From Chionis minor (taxonomy: Eukaryota > Chordata > Aves > Charadriiformes > Chionididae), in assembly GCA_013398295.1 (NCBI GenBank), contig VZSF01006623.1, positions 1,015,984 to 1,079,983 on the forward strand: a stretch of DNA of 64,000 bases, read 5' to 3'. Positions within the stretch are counted from its first letter, which is position 1. Every line of letters begins with the position of its first letter. Shown in pieces: positions 62,261 through 64,000 of the stretch. The notes under the pieces were generated by a model that saw nothing but the letters and a program-made list of their open reading frames with translations, ran no database searches and was not told the DNA's origin. Position numbers and translations under genes: made by a program.

Positions 62261-64000
62261 GGGTGGCTTTGATCCAGATTCATTCCGTGGTTTGGCTTAA
62301 AAATCAAAGTTAGGTTTAGAGGTAGCAACCATGCACGGCCACAGAGCTTCCCGCAGTCCCGGAGCAGCGCAGCGCTGTTGTAAATGAATGGGATAAATGG
62401 ACCTGGCTATGGGAACCAACTGTGGGACAGGCAGATGATACTTGAGGTCACCTCCAAGTCTATTTTTCATACGGCCTGTGCCTGATAAAGGCATTTAAAA
62501 CAACTCAAGGATCAAATACTACACGAGAAGTGAATGGCTGTGCCAGAGGAGACTAGACAGTGACCAATGCAAACGTGACACTGCTCTGACAGCCTTGTGT
62601 AAAAAGCAATAGCCCCACACAGATTTGTTTAAGCCTCGGACATTCAGATAAAAGCAAAACCTAGAATAAATTAGTTTGCCTTGTTTATTAAAAGCCGTGG
62701 AATGGAAGCTTACAGTTTGATTTTACAGGAGTTGTCTCCTGGAGCAGGAGCCAGCGGGACATGTAGGGGGAGAGAAAGGGAGTTCAGGGCTTGACATGGA
62801 AGTGGAGTGGATGGGCACTGCTACAACAGGCATGAGAAGCTGTTATTTTTTTCCCCTGAGATTGTCTTGCTTTATCTCCTCCTCCCTTCTCCACTCCCCA
62901 TTATCAGCATTTAGAACACCCCCGAGTTTTCTTGAGTGGGTTTGCTGTGCTCATTAAAATACTGTGAGCACTTACCGGCTATAACAAACGCTCATTAAAT
63001 TCTGGTAAGTGCCAGGACTGTCCTGTGGAGTTGAACAGTCTCAGGTGCTGGGAGGAGAGCTCAGGGGTGGGGAGATACCGGAAATACCACATTTTCCACA
63101 GGAAAAAAAACCCACCAAAAACCCCACCAAACTTTCCTTCTCCTTTTTTGCTCTGCAAGCACTGGGGTAACTCAGACCCACTGAGCCGCAGCCTTTGCTT
63201 ACAGACTCCTCGAACCACTCCCCCACCCCAGAAGGACTCCCAGCTCCTCTTATCAGAACAGGAACAAATTAAACATTTTTCCGTATTTGCATCTCCTCAT
63301 TTGAGAATTTTCCTACAATTGTTATTCAGAGATAAAAGTCTGCCTCTAAAAATTCACTTAGCAAAGTAGTTTTCTCCGCCCCAGGGAACGGTGCAGGAGG
63401 GATTGCAGCACAGGATCCAAAGCAGCTGGTGAGGCTGCAGGAGCAGCAGGAGACCAGGAGATGAATGGGTGCATATCAGGGCAAGGATCACATTTTGCAT
63501 GCTCTGCTCTCACATTTATTTCCAACTGCCTGTGTCAGACACCCCCACCCCCACGAACGTGGCCATGCCTATAACCACAAAGCAGCTCCCACTGCAGGAC
63601 TCGGTGCTCCTGTCTGTGTTTTTATCACCAAATGCTGTTCATCACCTACTAACATTAGAGATACAAATTAACTAAAACCATATAGAAATATACTTTACGC
63701 TGGACTAACCCCCAGTGAATCAGAGGGCAAGTGACTAAGGAAACAGAATCAGACAGGAGCTTGAAGATCAGCGCATCCTCAAAAAAAGCCAGTATATCCT
63801 ACGGGGGCGGAGAGAGCTGCTGGAAGGGGGAGGTTTCTGTACGTATCCCTGGGAGATGACCCTTCTGCAAATGGCCTGCGGAATGCAATGCATCAGGAGA
63901 GGGCAGTGAGGGAGAAAGGAGCGAAGAAGTTCACCTGGCTTCCCAAGCAACTTGTAGAGAGCTGACTGACCACCACCACCAAATAGGAGAAAGCACAGGA

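Larger units (their letters stand above)
45679..64000 (-). other. SGCD: Probable SGCD intron, right-hand segment
   Basis: There is no exon, RNA gene or transposon that I recognise in this 18 kb. It holds a TG/TC tract near 46265-46283, hairpins at 52217-52245 and 62241-62260, an AT run near 59814-59826, and a few CpG-richer patches (for example 56010-56170). Several open frames of 90-170 codons occur, none with recognisable products. Membership of the SGCD intron is inferred from the absence of the upstream exon. Confidence 0.5.

Noticed and set aside
1..64000. CRISPR array, operon or defence system
   Set aside because: No regularly spaced identical repeats and no bacterial-type gene packing. 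The sequence is vertebrate intronic DNA.

Overview
This is vertebrate nuclear DNA, and most likely bird. It carries four CR1 LINE fragments with avian-type 3' ends (short ATTCTRTG repeats after a 'GGTCCCTTCCAAC' segment). I recognise no mammalian SINEs, L1 or bacterial-type gene structure. Base composition is mostly AT-rich intronic DNA, with short microsatellites and one assembly gap of Ns. The species cannot be named from this window.

The only host coding sequence I can support is one 102-base exon on the minus strand at 7906-8007. It encodes the start of the extracellular part of delta-sarcoglycan (SGCD). Both splice sites are canonical, and the protein matches SGCD better than its paralogues SGCG and SGCZ. 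SGCD is known for very large introns, so the simplest reading is that the whole window lies inside this gene. In that reading 1-7905 is the start of the downstream intron and 8008-64000 is the end of the upstream intron. I looked for the transmembrane exon (which should lie above 8007) and the next exon (which should lie below 7906) and found neither. The intronic assignment of the far right-hand part is therefore inference.

Layout: 1-1340 plain intron; 1340-2074 CR1 fragment A (+); 2075-7905 intron with an old ~87-base tandem duplication and a small hairpin; 7906-8007 the SGCD exon; 8364-8433 a 35-base tandem duplication; 19475-20260 CR1 fragment B (-) beside CpG-rich DNA; 24665-24859 a cluster of palindromes sharing one AT-rich motif; 29560-30110 a CCAAT-box-rich block that may be a conserved regulatory element; 32754-34458 CR1 fragment C (+), the best preserved, interrupted by 825 Ns; 35790-35845 nested palindromes; 45303-45595 CR1 fragment D (-) with an (AAT)n tract beyond it; the rest is plain intronic DNA with a few further hairpins.

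I found no new multi-gene system. The observations most worth checking are the SGCD exon itself, the 16-base-arm hairpin with its repeated motif near 24.8 kb, the CCAAT-box cluster near 29.6-30.1 kb, and the local tandem duplications. All other long open frames lack any similarity I recognise, and I treat them as chance.
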